64,000 bases of DNA from positions 744,001-808,000 of the forward strand of contig CP099426.1 of NCBI GenBank assembly GCA_024114885.1, written 5' to 3'. The notes under the pieces were generated by a model that worked only from the letters and a program-made list of their open reading frames with translations, ran no database searches and was not told the origin of the DNA. The position numbers were made by a program, and so were the translations under genes. Shown piece after piece: positions 32,405 to 44,751 of this stretch. This stretch comes from Septoria linicola (Eukaryota; Ascomycota; Dothideomycetes; Mycosphaerellales; Mycosphaerellaceae). Position 1 is the stretch's first letter. Each line of letters opens with the position of its first letter.

Positions 32405-33289
32405 ATGTCGCGTGCAGGCCAGGAATTCATCGGCCTACTGCCAACGCAGGACAAGCGTCCAAAATCACACTTCTCTGGACCCGCAGGCGTATCCGCACTG
32501 CTCCGTGACCAGCTCACGATACAGACGTGGCTCGCTTTGGGCGCAGTCGCACAAGCTGGAGCTTATGCAGTCGTCGGATACTATGCATTCCTGCCGGCAA
32601 TCGCATATCTCCTACTGAACGCAATCGAAACCACCGTGATAACCATTGGCTGGAAGAGCAACCCTTACATGGACGGTGTGCTCAGCAAGAAGTTTTCTGC
32701 TCAAATTCCAGACTCTCAGGGTAACTATGGCAGCAAGCCTGCCAGCACAGATGTCGTGGTCTTCCTCATCGGCACCAGAAGCAATCACCCCTTGGGGGCA
32801 CTAGCTCCAGGCTTCAGCACATCCGGCGCATACTTCCAAAGCATGGCAAAAGCGCTAGAAGATCATGCCGAAGAATATGGGTTCTTGGGCATGACATCTT
32901 GGCTAAACAGCAGTGACCGCTCAACAAAGTCCGAGATTATGAAAGTCTGCTACTTCCGAGACGTGGAAGGGCTGCACGCATTTGCACACTCGAAGCATCA
33001 CAGAGAAGCCTGGAACTGGTGGAACAAAAATGTTAAGAACATGCCGCACATCTCGATCTGGCATGAGACTTACCACGTCCCTGCCGGTCACTATGAGAGC
33101 ATCTACGTCAACAGCCACATCTCCGGAATCAATTCTACAACGTACAAGATCACCGATAAAGAGACTGGTGAGACAAAGTGGGCAAGCCCAGTTGTTGACG
33201 CCAGCAAGGGACTGCTGAAGACGTCTGGTGGTCGCATGGCACGAAGTCATGGGCAAGAACATGATGCTTATGGCGAAGATCCATACTAA
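32405..33289 (+). CDS. DUF4188 (monooxygenase-like) membrane protein
   Basis: One exon, 294 residues. Residues about 36-82 are hydrophobic (LALGAVAQAGAYAVVGYYAF, AIAYLLLNAIETTVITIG), so the protein is probably membrane-bound. The following soluble part has VVVFLIGTRSNHPLG, the paired GFLGMTSWL, CYFRDVEGLHAFAHSKHHRE and HISIWHETYHVPAGHYESIY, which is the DUF4188 pattern (dimeric alpha/beta-barrel-like proteins often labelled monooxygenase; related folds include aldoxime dehydratase). The conserved His in SKHHRE and the WHETYHVP segment are present. Substrate unknown. Members often lie beside secondary-metabolism genes, but no such cluster is obvious here. Confidence 0.8.
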   Translation: MSRAGQEFIGLLPTQDKRPKSHFSGPAGVSALLRDQLTIQTWLALGAVAQAGAYAVVGYYAFLPAIAYLLLNAIETTVITIGWKSNPYMDGVLSKKFSAQIPDSQGNYGSKPASTDVVVFLIGTRSNHPLGALAPGFSTSGAYFQSMAKALEDHAEEYGFLGMTSWLNSSDRSTKSEIMKVCYFRDVEGLHAFAHSKHHREAWNWWNKNVKNMPHISIWHETYHVPAGHYESIYVNSHISGINSTTYKITDKETGETKWASPVVDASKGLLKTSGGRMARSHGQEHDAYGEDPY

Positions 33290-33609
33290 AAGTGGTGAGC
33301 TAGCAGTGAAAGCATAATTAGCATGTACCGGCGCACAGGATACTAGCATAGCTTGGAGTGAGGCTTGATAGACCTCTAGGGACGAATTTCGCAATTAATG
33401 AATGCACTTTCTGTAACGCTGTGGGTATCTCTGATCGATCATGACGCTTCCATCGTTGGTATCGTTTCTTCACTCTCGCGGCGTGTGCGAGATGGCCATC
33501 ATTTTTCACGGACATCAACAACATCTTTGCAATCTCGATCCTTTCCAAACACATCGGCTCCAACGCCCATTAGCAACACGAGCTGTAAGCCAATCGTGTC
33601 CAACATTGC
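33290..33609. other. Convergent intergenic region
   Basis: 3' ends of the DUF4188 gene and the histone gene face each other. Nothing else seen. Confidence 0.5.
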
Positions 33610-34181
33610 TCAACGCTGACCATCACCAAAGCCATAAATCGGCCTCCCATGACGGTTCAACACAAACACAACATCCGTCACACAAACAGTCTTGCGTCCC
33701 GAACACTCAACAACCGCGCAAATGTCTTGCAGCAACACTTCTAACCGCTTCCGCAGCACAGATCTCGTTTCTTGATAAATCGTGCCAGCAATGCGTTTCA
33801 CACCACCCCGACGTGCAAGACGGCGGATGTCGCCTTTTGTCACGCCTTGGATGTTATCACTAAGTATCTTCCTACAACCTCAAATTAGTAAAGTACAATT
33901 TTGCATCTCTATATCAGTGGAAGGGAATGAACATACCGATGCCTCTTCAATCCCTTTCCGCCAAGTCCGAGTCCTCGAGAACCAGTCGTTGAGCCAGAAG
34001 TTTTCCCACCGTAGCCTTGCTTGCCGCCTGTCGAGTATGCGGCTGGTCTGCTGCTGGCTGGTGTGCGATGTGCATTGCTGCTTGATGGTGTAGGTGGGAC
34101 TCTGCTACGAGCGCTTGATGTTGCGGATGGGATGTCTGAGCGGAGTAATGCAGGCGCATTGCTTTGTCGGAATTGAGCCAT
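33610..34181 (-). CDS. Divergent histone H4 variant with long N-terminal extension
   Basis: Exons 34181-33937 and 33871-33610 (65-base intron, GTATGT, branch TACTAAT, TAG) total 507 bases, 168 residues. From about residue 78 it aligns with H4: GGKGLKRHRKILSDNIQGV, then DIRRLARRGGVKRI, IYQETRSVL, a diverged helix (EVLLQDICAVVECSGRKT), DVVFVLNRHGRPIYGFG. The normal short acetylatable tail is replaced by ~75 Ser/Thr/Pro/Ala-rich residues. The lysines equivalent to K16 and K20 remain, while K5 and K8 are not evident. Many substitutions lie in the surfaces that meet H3 and H2B. Filamentous ascomycetes, for example Neurospora, are known to have a divergent H4 variant; this is probably that protein. 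The ATG at 34181 is the nearest in frame; the frame runs open upstream to about 34442. Confidence 0.85.
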
Positions 34182-34834
34182 TGTGGAAGAGACTGATCTT
34201 GTTCTCTCTGGGATTGATGTATGCAGCGGCTGGCGGCGCTGAGCCGTGCGGTTAATAAGAAGTTGTTGTTTGGAGTGCTGGCTGGCAAGGTGAGGTGGAG
34301 CTGTTTGGCTGTGTACAACGCGGCTGCCTGCGGCGCGTGAAGAGGCCGATTGTGGGTTCGCGTAGATTTTGAAGCATAGATTGTGGCCGCTGTGGATAAC
34401 ACTGCAAGACAACTTCCGTCTGGAGCTGCTCATGACCATCACGTCTCATGTGCCAAGTCACCGCTCGTCGCACAGATGAGATGTGTACTCTGAAATGGAT
34501 CACTTGTCTAGCATAGCCGTAGGAAGCTGGGCTACCAGCGCGTACCGCCGACGTTGCTTGAAGTGGGCGTCTGGGCAGAAGCTGTTCAGCACGTAGAGGC
34601 GTGGAGGTATCGCATGAGCGGTGTGTAGTGCGAGCACATCTGGTGTGCTATCTCGCTATACTGTTGCGATCACCTTAGATGCATTGCTATCTTGATATCA
34701 GGATACGAAGGCAGACAATACACATCGCAAGCACAAAGACCAAGCTTTTTGGACCGTGTCTGGCGTCCGAACTACAAGATGGAGAGAGACAACCACGTTA
34801 GAGACCCTGCGGATATTCGTATGGACTCCAACAG
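34182..34834. other. Intergenic
   Basis: Open upstream extension of the H4-variant frame at the left edge. At the right, a possible tiny first exon of the next gene (ATG near 34780) before an acceptor-like AACAG at 34830-34834. Confidence 0.4.
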
Positions 34835-35131
34835 TTGGTTGCCTCAACGGCAGAGAAGAGCGCACCCACTCACCAGGAGCAACTTGAGGACTTCTGCCGG
34901 GACAAAGGCTTCGAAGCTCCGATCTACAACATGATCTCTGATCGTCGAGGAGGGCGAACTGCTTGGAGTGCCGTCGTCGTCGTCCGTGGATCTGGCGGCA
35001 AAGCTAGCTACAGCGCTCATTACTGGTATGATGGGAGGAACATCGATAAGGCCAAGGACGATGCGGCAGAACAGGCATTGCTTGCTCCTTCAGAAAAGAC
35101 GGCGCCAACAGTGCCTGAGAAGCGGGTGTGA
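34835..35131 (+). CDS. dsRNA-binding-domain-like protein, 5' end unresolved
   Basis: An open frame of about 98 codons to a TGA at 35131. The sequence THQEQLEDFCRDKGFEAPIY, then SDRRGGRTAWSAVVVVRG, YSAHYWYDGRNI and AKDDAAEQALL has the alpha-beta-beta-beta-alpha layout of a double-stranded-RNA-binding motif, with the final AxxxAAxxAL helix. Small proteins of this sort are common in Dothideomycetes; their role is unknown. There is no in-frame ATG at the left end. One solution is a first exon with ATG near 34780 and a very short intron (about 38 bases, GTTAGA to AACAG) joining MERDNH to LVAST. That intron would be unusually short, so the start is left open. Confidence 0.6.
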   Translation: MVASTAEKSAPTHQEQLEDFCRDKGFEAPIYNMISDRRGGRTAWSAVVVVRGSGGKASYSAHYWYDGRNIDKAKDDAAEQALLAPSEKTAPTVPEKRV

Positions 35132-35891
35132 GGTTACAACACATGTTCGCTAGAATGGATGCAGTATGATCTTGGAGTGCTATCCTTACGATCTGAATGA
35201 TCTCCTGTCTGGCTAAGTACTATTGCACAAAGAGCTGTAGTGGCGACGACTACGATAGCTGGCTATAAGCTTGTCTACAGATTTCATCAAAGACTCCCAC
35301 TTGTGGCAGCAAACATAAGAATTGTACGACTATACTTGTCCCATTACAATACTTCGTACAGCGAAAGCGGTTCAACCTCTACTCGTAGCGCTGACCGGAC
35401 TAGTGCTCTGATGGATCAGTACAGATCGCTCACATCTCAGCTCCATCAGCAACCACTGCCCACCTGATCGATAGTGTGAGCCCAGTAGGCTTAGACATGC
35501 TGTCTTCCACATGCGAGAGAAACCCCCATTCACTACTGAAAAGTACCGGGTCACGCGAGGCCCCACTGACGGTGACCTATACTCGGGCCTGGTCCAGGAA
35601 CTATCCTGTCCTTCTATCTACACAAGACAACACAGACAACACAACTCGACACTACCTCCAGTCAAGCCTCATACTAGCCACGCAGAACAGATTACACGAC
35701 ATCAACGACACTTCAGCCACTCTGCTACTAGTCTCGCCATCGCGCCGTAGTATCGAAGGAGCAAGCAGACTGCAGATCACCTACCAGCCTCACAGTAACA
35801 TCGCTATTACAACAACACGGTCTCAAGCGCCAGTACTCAGCCACTATATGTTACAGAACAACAAATTTATATCCTCGCCAAATCCAGCAAC
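35132..35891. other. Intergenic and 5' leader
   Basis: Open frames here are rich in Ser/Thr and show no motif. The last 250 bases, CA-rich, look like the leader of the pseudogene that follows. Confidence 0.4.
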
Positions 35892-36605
35892 ATGGCCTCG
35901 CAGGCTCTCCCTACCCTCATCGAAGCTGCCGCTTACTATGGGAGCGGCACACAGACCCTAAGCCGTGGCGAGGAGATCCTGTGCGATGCTGGCCTAGGAG
36001 AGTATCCGAACGAGTGAGAAGCACATTTCGAAGCCTACCTAGAGGCCAATCCGACTCCGCCAAGAAGCCCAATCCAGGCCAAACTCATCGTGGCCTACAA
36101 CGCTCACATCTCTGCTGGGAAGATCGATGTTGCCAAGGAAATATGGAGTGTCGACATCCTAGAGTATGGCGTGGCTGCATGGCGGGCGGTGTGTCCTCGT
36201 CAGCATCCATGAATGGCAGAAGTAAGTGGTCGGCTCTCATAGATTATCGAGGAAAAATCAGCTAACATAACATGCTCAGGATAAATGGAACTCAAGTTGC
36301 CCTATGACGAAAAGTATGGGATACACAGCATCGAGGCAGGTGGTGGCTACTAACGCGGTGCAGGCATTCGATCGATCATGACCGACGCCATCCTCTCCAA
36401 CGAGGAAGAACTTCTGCGCGAACCCATATTCTGGAGCATCATGCAGCAGCACCCCCAGATCGGCATCGACTTGGAACAGCGATCGTATGGCGATTATGCT
36501 GCAGTGATGCCGGCATTTCAAGACCTGAGGCGCGCGCATGGAGCCAAAGAGCCATCGGGATCATCATTGATGTGGGTGCAAGGGGGCTTTCGCGGCACAG
36601 ATTGA
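35892..36605 (+). pseudogene. Broken gene of unknown family
   Basis: A coherent protein can be followed from ATG 35892 (MASQALPTLIEAAAYYGSGT) to a TGA at 36603-36605, but it is interrupted. In-frame TGA stops lie at 36015 (CGA to TGA would explain it) and 36210, followed by an intron-like segment (36222-36279, GTAAGT...CTAACATAACATGCTCAG). A frame change near 36300 comes next, and a TAA at 36351 (CAA to TAA). Segments that read well: AYLEANPTPPRSPIQAKLIV, KIDVAKEIWSVDILEYGVAA, YDEKYGIHSIEAG and MTDAILSNEEELLREPIF. I do not recognise the family. The stops are of the transition type seen elsewhere in this window. Confidence 0.6.
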
Positions 36606-36827
36606 AATGAAAGCGTTCGAACAACGGACAGAACGTCGCTTTGCTGAGAGCGTGACTTGGTTATCGAATGCCAGCGAATGAATAAAGCGTCATTGAGTCT
36701 TACGCGCTTTTACACTGTAAGACCAGCTACCCTTCCATCTATCGTTTATAGGAGTCAACTCTTTTTGGCTTCATGCATCCCATACCTGCTCCAAATGCTT
36801 TGAGTGCTACGGCATGAGTCGGGACAT

Positions 36828-38904
36828 CTAACGACCAGCCAATACGTCTGCGGCGATCTTTTCTGCTAATGCGTCTGTGTCTCACGTCAGTAATCACTCT
36901 CGACAGCATCGCAGAGTTCAACACTCACAGACTGTACTCTGTGGATGCCCAGGTGGCAATACAGCAAAAGCCGAAGCATCAACCACTCTCAGCTTCTCAA
37001 CGCCAATGACTTTGCCGTGGGTGTCCACCACAGCCATTGGATCATCCACTTTGCCCATCCTACAGGTGCAGGAAGCATGCCAATTCTGATATGATGAAGC
37101 CATGATGTACTCCAGAATCGCTTCGTCGCTGGTCACATTGGGACCTGGCATGTATTCCTGGACGAGAATTGGTTGCATAGCTTGGGTATCAAAGAATGTC
37201 CTTGCACGCTTGAATGCTTGGACAGCCATCTCACGATCACTTGGATGTGAAAGCTGATTTGGATTGACCAGAGGTAGATCGCGAGTGGAGTTGGAAGTGA
37301 TGTTGACGTAGCCTCGGGAAAGAGGCGTTACAGGTATCACGATGATTGTGCCAAAGCGCTTGCTGGGGTCAGTCCCGACCAGCGAAGCAGCAGAAACCTC
37401 GTACTCGATCTGTTATGTCATCAGTTGTGTTCATGGCTTGTCGAAAGAACACTCTATCTACTCACTTCTGGCCAGTCTGGAGCGAATTTGGCAAAGTCTG
37501 CGAGAGCTGTGGCACTGAGATTGCTGCGGAAAGGCTCGGGTAGCTTTTCCCACCCAATGTAGTCTACGCCTGCATTGGTGAGTGGACCAGTACGGTTGAC
37601 TCTGTACTCCTCAATCAAAGGCCCGTTAGCAGTCGGATCGAGAATAGCGCCGACTCCATTCTCGATGTTGATCTCCCAGATAGGTGCAAAGTCAAGATGA
37701 TCTTCCATATTGGCACCCACCCCAGGCCGATCTGCTAGCACAGTGATATTATGTGTTTCCAGTTGCTCACGAGGTCCGACACCAGAGACCATCAGTAGCT
37801 GTGGCGATTGGAATGCTCCTGCTGAGACGATGACTTCCTTGGTCGCATTGAGATCGAAGGTATTGAAGTTGCCGTAAGAACCTGCCTCTACTTCGACTCC
37901 CATTGCTGTGGTACCATTGAAAATGATTTTCCTCGCGAGTGTGTTCGAGTAGACCTTGAGATTCGTGCGACCACTCTTCAGCGCTGATCTGAGATAGGAT
38001 GTCTGCGACGAACTGCGCTCTTCCTCCGGATAAGAGATGGTTAGTGGCGCATATTGTCGACCAAGAAGATGGCCACTTGCGAAGTCCTGCTGTACAGGAA
38101 TGCCAGATTCTGCCATGGCTCCGTTGACGTAGCTCGAGAAGATCTGAGCGAAATTTGGATGAGAGACATGAAGTGGGCCAGTATCGTTGAATGCCAGCGG
38201 GTTCACCGGCAATGGAACACTTGCATTTGCAGCCCGTATTGCTGGATCTCCTGGCCAGTATGCGATACCACGTGCATAGTATGGCAGTAGATCATCGAAT
38301 GTCCAAGCATCGTCGCCGACAAGCTCCGCCCATTGTTGCTGGGATCCATACGTGCCGCGATTGTAGATCATGGCATTTTGTGCTGAACTGTTTTTCTCCG
38401 AGTCAGAAGCCGAGAGTATGACAGACGCAATATGCTGCCTTCGCTTACCTCCCACCCAATGTTTTGCCACGTCCGTAATGTAGTCTCCGGCCTCCCAGTC
38501 CTTCCTCGGGTTCAGTCACGAAACCCCAGTCGACCAGTGGAAATTGGCTGGCAGATTCCACGGTTATTGCTCCGTACTGTGGACAGTATGCTGGGACAAC
38601 GGAAGTGTTGCCATTATCTTGTTCGTAAAAGCCACCAGCTTCTACTATCGCAACACTGTTCGTACCATTCTCTGCTAGTCGATACGCTATGGTCAAACCA
38701 GCGGTGCCTAGATGTCTACTCAGTCTGGAACCATTCGCCAAGATACTTGCTCCGCAACTCACCGCCTCCGATCACGACATAGTCGAACGTTACATTCTGT
38801 GGCACGCCAAAATCATTCCCAGGAACTGTCCCGAATCGTGGTTGCGCCGAGGCTACAGCCGAAGTGGCAAGCGCGGCTGTTAAGACGTGATGATAGTTCA
38901 GCAT
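36828..38904 (-). CDS. Secreted GMC oxidoreductase (FAD-dependent)
   Basis: Exons 38904-38763, 38707-38449, 38387-37466, 37409-36929 and 36874-36828 total 1851 bases, 616 residues; introns 54-61 bases with good signals. Signal peptide MLNYHHVLTAALATSAVASA. The FAD Rossmann motif is DYVVIGGGTAGLTIAYRLAE (its third glycine split by intron 1). GGSSAQNAMIYNRGT is the GMC signature 1 region, and EVIVSAGAFQSPQLLMVSGV is signature 2. The C-terminal NWHASCTCRMG carries the catalytic histidine, with the second active-site histidine in LPPGHPQSTVY. Many N-x-S/T sites. It oxidises an alcohol or sugar to produce peroxide; glucose oxidase, aryl-alcohol oxidase and choline-dehydrogenase-like enzymes share this build, and I cannot choose among them. 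Confidence 0.9.
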
Positions 38905-41900
38905 TATTGCAGGCTGAAAAGGAGCAGATGGAGAGTAGGACGGAGAACAAGTACAACAGCGACGTTCGCTGCTAAGTTCTCGCAATATGTCATAAACATC
39001 GATCTGAGGCTTGTGAATTACCACTTACAGTAAAGTGTGAACTTTGTCTGCTGTGCTATCAGTCTACACGGCTCTGACGACCTAGTATACACTCTGCAGG
39101 CCGCGAAGCCGAATGACGCAGGTTTGCCGCGGTCGAAGCTCCATTGTGTTTGCTCGGCCATATGATAGCATGAACAAAATGTGTGCCTACGATGTTCAGC
39201 GTTCGGCTCCATGTTGTCAAGTATTGACACAAAGTCTGTGATATGCTCGCCATGCAAATAAGATTGCATTCAGCGTAGCATGTCGAGATCCACGAGCTTT
39301 GAGCCCCTCCCAGGACAAAGGCCACGATGTATTGGGTCCCGATGCACGTTCGTGATCGCGCTCATATGTGTGCTAGTCAATTTGACACCACTGACCACAG
39401 TGCATCGATGATGCATTCGCAGTCATCGTGAGTGAATGAAGTCTCAAGTAATCAGCTCGTGCGCACATGAAGAGTTGGTCCCGTTGAAGTGGACTTGAAA
39501 TCCCGGAGGTGATGCTAAGGGCAACATCAGGCCAACTAATGATGATCTGCTCAGGTGCCAATCGTAGACTTGATCATGCCCCTGCCATGGTCGCTAGCTT
39601 GCTCTGCTCATGCCGCGGTGGTGGCATTGATCGAACTGCGCTGAAGGCACCGTCTTGGCTGCTCATGCTTCCTACATGGCAGTGACTTTTTGGAGAGCAG
39701 GGAGTCGTGATGTACAAGCACAATGCTCTGGATCACGATGATGTCTTGAATCTGAAGTCTGCGGCTGAGACAGCGTCGAACTTTAGCCATTGGCACGTGT
39801 CTCAACGTGTGAGGACATCTGCCGTTTACTCCGAGGGCAATTGTCAGATCATCTGTCATGTCACTTGGAAGTTGTGGTGTGTAAGTCAACGAAAGACTGG
39901 TGCTCAAGGGATGTGTTACCCGATAAGATGCCGGCAAGAATTACTGTCTGCACCCAGACCTTCGGAAAGTCATACAAAGTTAATCTGATCGTAGTTTCAG
40001 AACATTTCCCAGAGTTCGCGGCTCGGATGTGTACCTGCAGATTGCGGTGCGATAGATCTGAAAGTTGCAGCTGAGTTCTGACCAGGATATGCTCTTCGAA
40101 AAGCGCCTTAGGTGTCAGCATGCACCGTGTCTGCACCGAGCAGGTGCAACGTTCCGCTGAGAACGGGGCAAACTGCTGCATAGCAGGGTATTCACAATGA
40201 TCGTGCTGAGCTGGGTCTGTCAGCCAGCCACAACGGCTGCCGATGATGCATTAAGGCGAACGACTGTTCTCGGAACGTTGGATGGTCGCACAGCATGAAG
40301 AGTCCTCCAGAATAGCTCGAGTGGAAAACAGCCTTACCACGTTGTCGGTAACAAATCCAGGTCTGATCTGCTCTGATGAGAGGCGAAGCACTTGCAGTCG
40401 CATCTCAGTTGCATGACCAACAGTAGAACGCGCGTGTGGCCAGATCGCGTAATTGCTCCATCTGGCGGGTAAGGTTCACACATGCGTAGCCAATATTCGC
40501 CGAAGCGGAATGTCGTAATTTACGCGCTCGGACATTTGTTTCTCGTGGACGAAAGTGGTCTCGAGAATGCTCCGGTTTGACTTCAAAGGCGGTAGAGCTG
40601 AAGCGGTGCACATCTTTGACACGGTGGACGCATAGGTTTTGTGATGACACGTTTGCGGACGCGGAAGGTACGTGATTGCTCTCCTTCGAGATCCGGTGTT
40701 CTGAAGTCTAACTAACTAGTCCAACGAAATGACGAACGGGCCGATGAGAGGCGTTGGTAATCCTGCTGAGATGAGTCGTGGCATCCTTCGTGCTCGACGT
40801 CTCCATCAAGCACGTGACAATACTAGTAGGTCTCCTTGCCACACATTTCCAGAGGAGAAGTAACGTCTGGCGATGCCGATGGAGGTGAGAGCAGCAATAA
40901 GTGTTCGAGACAAGATCAAAGTGTAGCTTCTCAGTGGAACGAACCACTCGGAGCCTTTTCTTTTAGCGTTCCAACCCCTGCTCTCAGTCACGGACTTCAC
41001 CTCTACCACTCTGTCAACATTTCCATCATCATCACCAATTTTGACCGCACCACCGCCTTCATCTGGCATTATTTGCTATGCTTCACATCTGACATCAAAG
41101 TTCAGCATGTCATCTCCCGACACCATGTTCACATCGCTCTCATGCGACTTCTCTTTCGACTGCTCGGTCTTCGCGGGCTTCGGCTCCTCTCCCGCTGCGA
41201 ATTGGTCACGTCGATCTCCGTAGCGTGCTCGGATATCTAAGTTGACGCAGCATGCAGATGGCCGGCCGGAGATGCTAAAGTGGTCGTTCTTCAATGCTTC
41301 CATTGACTAGGACGAGCCGCCTGGTCTATGCATAGATGAGCTGCCAACCCTGCGAAATTGGCATTCTGTCGCAGCAGGGGCAATCGAGTTCCTCCAGATT
41401 GTGGAGCAACGGCAAGCATGGAACTCCTTACGTTATCCACAAGTGAATGCAATGCTGAGCGGCATTCAGAAGGTTGCCAAGGATCGACCCGCTGAGTACG
41501 AACGGCCACCTACTTTGGTTCTCGCCGTTGCTATCATCACTCGACTTCGGCCAAGCTGATCTTGTGGCTTACGCTTTGACGCGTTCTGCGGTTGTCAAAC
41601 CAGTTACCGGCATGTTATGATACCTGCAGGCGAAAGGCATCACATCGCTGAGGGAACACATGCCATGTCGCCTTTCTCGCGGATAGCCACTTCGCGCGAA
41701 GTCAATGATTCCATAAGCTGTTCCGTAAAACCGTGAATCTCAAGGCTTCGCGGACTGTCGTGCGCGGAGCGTGCTACGTATGCTTGAGGGAATGCCACAA
41801 TATGAAGTAGCACGAGTCGAGATACCAATCATCTGCAAGCATCTTGTGCCGTCTGCAGTCACTCAGCCATAGCGTATGCTAAGCAGCGATCAGAAAGTTG

Positions 41901-42792
41901 ATTGGGTTTGAATGAAGGTTCAACGGAAGTGGCACCGGGTCAAGCCTCGCTAAGCACAGTCGACTGTCATCACTGGTTAACGCAAGCCGCACGGCTTCTT
42001 GAGGATTCCAACGCTTTCAGACCTGCAAGGATGCAAGTGGCTCAGTGCTAAGGTCCGCACAGGTACACAACGTCTTTGACCGCTGGCTTGCACGGCCCAC
42101 GCTGGCTCTCGCGCCGCGTGACGATCGTCCTCGTTTGACATGAATTCCATGTTCCATGCGACCTATGATTTGAAGATTGGGAGCAACCTGTGCGACCTGG
42201 CATTCCCTACAAGTAGTCCGATCGGAAAGATTTTGCGACAAGGACCGGATCGTGTTCAAGGCTGAAGGTCTCCGTGCTCATGACTTTCACAAAGCTTAAA
42301 CCAGGTGGTGTAGCCACTTCCCGCCCGCTTGACCACTGTGGGGATGTGGTAAAGCCTTCATCCCGCCATGTTTCGGAAACTGTCTTGTAAATACATCTTT
42401 CGCGAAGGCGCGCATACAATAGACTTGGGTACATACTCCAAGACTGTATGCGCTGAACTGACGAAGCCGTCGGAAGACATAAGGAGCGCGAACGAGGACC
42501 GCTACTTACACACGCCGAGCCAGCAATCTGTACAAAGCTGTTCCTCACAGTCGATGAGTCCTCCACCCTGTCATGTCGAAAGACCAGTACCAAGCTCACC
42601 TCTGAGACTGTTTTTGTCGATTCAACCGTTCAGGCACAGGTTCCACCTGCGTCGTCTGTACACATCCCGAGACATCCCCATTGTCCTATGCGCTATGCTT
42701 CTCGCTTGTCAACGTTGCGAATTCGCTGGCGAGCAGTATTGAGAGGAAAACCTACCCACTGGCTCTGATCTCAGACAGCTGCCCGAAGAGCA
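38905..42792. other. 3.9-kb stretch without a recognisable gene
   Basis: Frames on both strands stay below about 140 codons, have no motif and cannot be joined by credible introns. Base composition is similar to the genic DNA, not to the RIP block. It could hold non-coding RNAs or eroded genes, but nothing can be supported. Confidence 0.4.
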
Positions 42793-44751
42793 ATGCGTGA
42801 CGGACGCGGCTCGCACTTCCCACTGCCGGAATCAGATTGGTGCTCACCACAATACGAGGGTTCGAGGAGCAAAGCCAATACGTGCAGTCATCTGGACCAG
42901 TGCGACGCGCATGAGTATCCATCGCCGCCCATGTCAAACTCACCCTCGCCGCCGAGGGAACTGCCAGAGAATACTTCATCTCCTTCTCGAGTGTCACAGA
43001 TCCTCGATGTGGATCCAACCTCCAGAGCCACAGTATCCCCGATGCCGACCACAGCGGCAGCTATTGGCCCTTCATATGGCACATCACTTTATCTTGCGAG
43101 AGATTCGCCTCACTTTAGGCATGCCCCGACAATCACGACAGCTTCGCAATTATCGCAAGCTCCATTAGTCTACAGCTCGACTCCAACGCAGCAGAGGCTC
43201 GATACGCGCTCAGCGCACCGGTCGCTCACAGAAGAACCTCCAATCGGACCATCTGCAGGACCAAAGACGGCCCGGAAGTCGAAAGCTCATGTAGCGTCAG
43301 CATGCATCAACTGCAAACGAGCTCACCTTAGCTGTGATATCAACAGACCATGCACGCGATGTGTATCATCTGGAAAGCAGGTGAGCGTCAGCGGTAAAAT
43401 CTGGTAGTATTGTTGTATCTGACTCGTGCTTCAGGACTCTTGCTTCGATGTACAACACAAAAAGCGTGGGCGACCCAGGTTGCGAGAGGAAGGAAGCTTT
43501 ACAGTCGAGCGTGCAGTGCCGGACCAGACTGCTTTGTCCGTCAACGAACCAGCGATTGAGAGACCTATTGTAGCACCTCGACCGAGGCGAGCTGAATCGT
43601 TCCGTTCCCTGCGATCGCAGGACAGCGAGACATCAAACGCGCCGGCCAGCCCCACCTACCCATATCCTCCGCCACCTACAGCAACAGCGGCTTCGTTTGG
43701 ACATCAGTATAGTACGCAATTACCAGGCTATGAGATTCCCACAGCTTACCTCGACATGGACCTGGTGATACTGAAGGCCAATCAATCATTCTGTCAGATC
43801 ATGTCAATTGATCCGAAACGGCATATGGGAATTTCAATCGACAAGGTAGCAGTGCCTTCAGATGGTCACTCACTGCACATGCTACGTGCAGATCTGCGAC
43901 TCGAACGCGAGCGGCGAGATCCATCGTACATGCCGCCTATGGTGCAGCATGAACAAGATGCATCAGGCGGAGCTCAATTGGCAGACGTCGATCATTACAC
44001 GCAAGGCTCGGAAGAACGCAACTACACGTGGACTCAAGCTCAACTTGGCCAGTCCAGCGACAGATTTCCGGCTCGCGTCAGACTTGCGAAGGCTCATGCG
44101 TGGTTCGTTGCGCTTACTCTGCCCAGCTTTCGTCCAGGCCCACCTCCAGTCTCACCTATGGCTTCATCCTTCTCAGCACGCAGTTATCACAGTGCAGCGG
44201 AGCAAGCTGACCCGTCGCAACACCTCGCGTCGCACTCGGCACCAACAACACTTTATGCACCACTCACCTTCGAAGCGCCGTTGCCGGCTCCACTTCGGAC
44301 ACCCGGACATCACGCAACGCGTTCGTACCCGCCGCCCCAATCTCCTTTGACGTATCAACAGCAGACACAACGTCCGTCAACTGCCCAACACTATTTGGAA
44401 AACGCTGTGCCGCTCGGTCAACAGTCAAGCGCAACAGCATCGAGGCTCACCACTGGACCGTCACTGGTAGCTCCAGCAGTCTTCACGCCTCGACCTTCGC
44501 CGCGTGAGGTTCCGCCAAGTCGCGACAGCATACCTTCCACAGGTTTTCAACTACCGCCTATCCTCAGACACTCGGCAAGCCTTGCAGCCATCACATCAAC
44601 GACACGAACACAAGCTAATTCGACGCCCGCGGTCTACGCTGGTTTTGCACTCAGACCCGATAATACATCTGGTGATGACGGCGATGACACGAAACGGTCG
44701 CCTAGAAAGCGGCGGAGAATTGATCTGACTGATGTTTTGCACAAGGACTAA
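42793..44751 (+). CDS. Zn2Cys6-PAS transcription factor
   Basis: Exons 42793-43380 and 43435-44751 (54-base intron) total 1905 bases, 634 residues. The intron lies inside the zinc cluster: CINCKRAHLSCDINRPCTRC is read before it and SGKQ/DSC across it, giving the six cysteines of a C-x2-C-x6-C-x5-C-x2-C-x6-C binuclear cluster. Next comes the basic QHKKRGRPRLREE. A PAS-like segment follows (YLDMDLVILKANQSFCQIM, residues about 305-325, through FPARVRLAKAHAWFVALTLP). The rest is Pro/Ser/Gln-rich with a basic SPRKRRRIDL end, likely a nuclear signal. This architecture resembles the ERT1/RDS2-like PAS-bearing fungal regulators; targets cannot be inferred. The ATG at 42931 (MSNSPSPP) is an alternative start. 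Confidence 0.85.
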
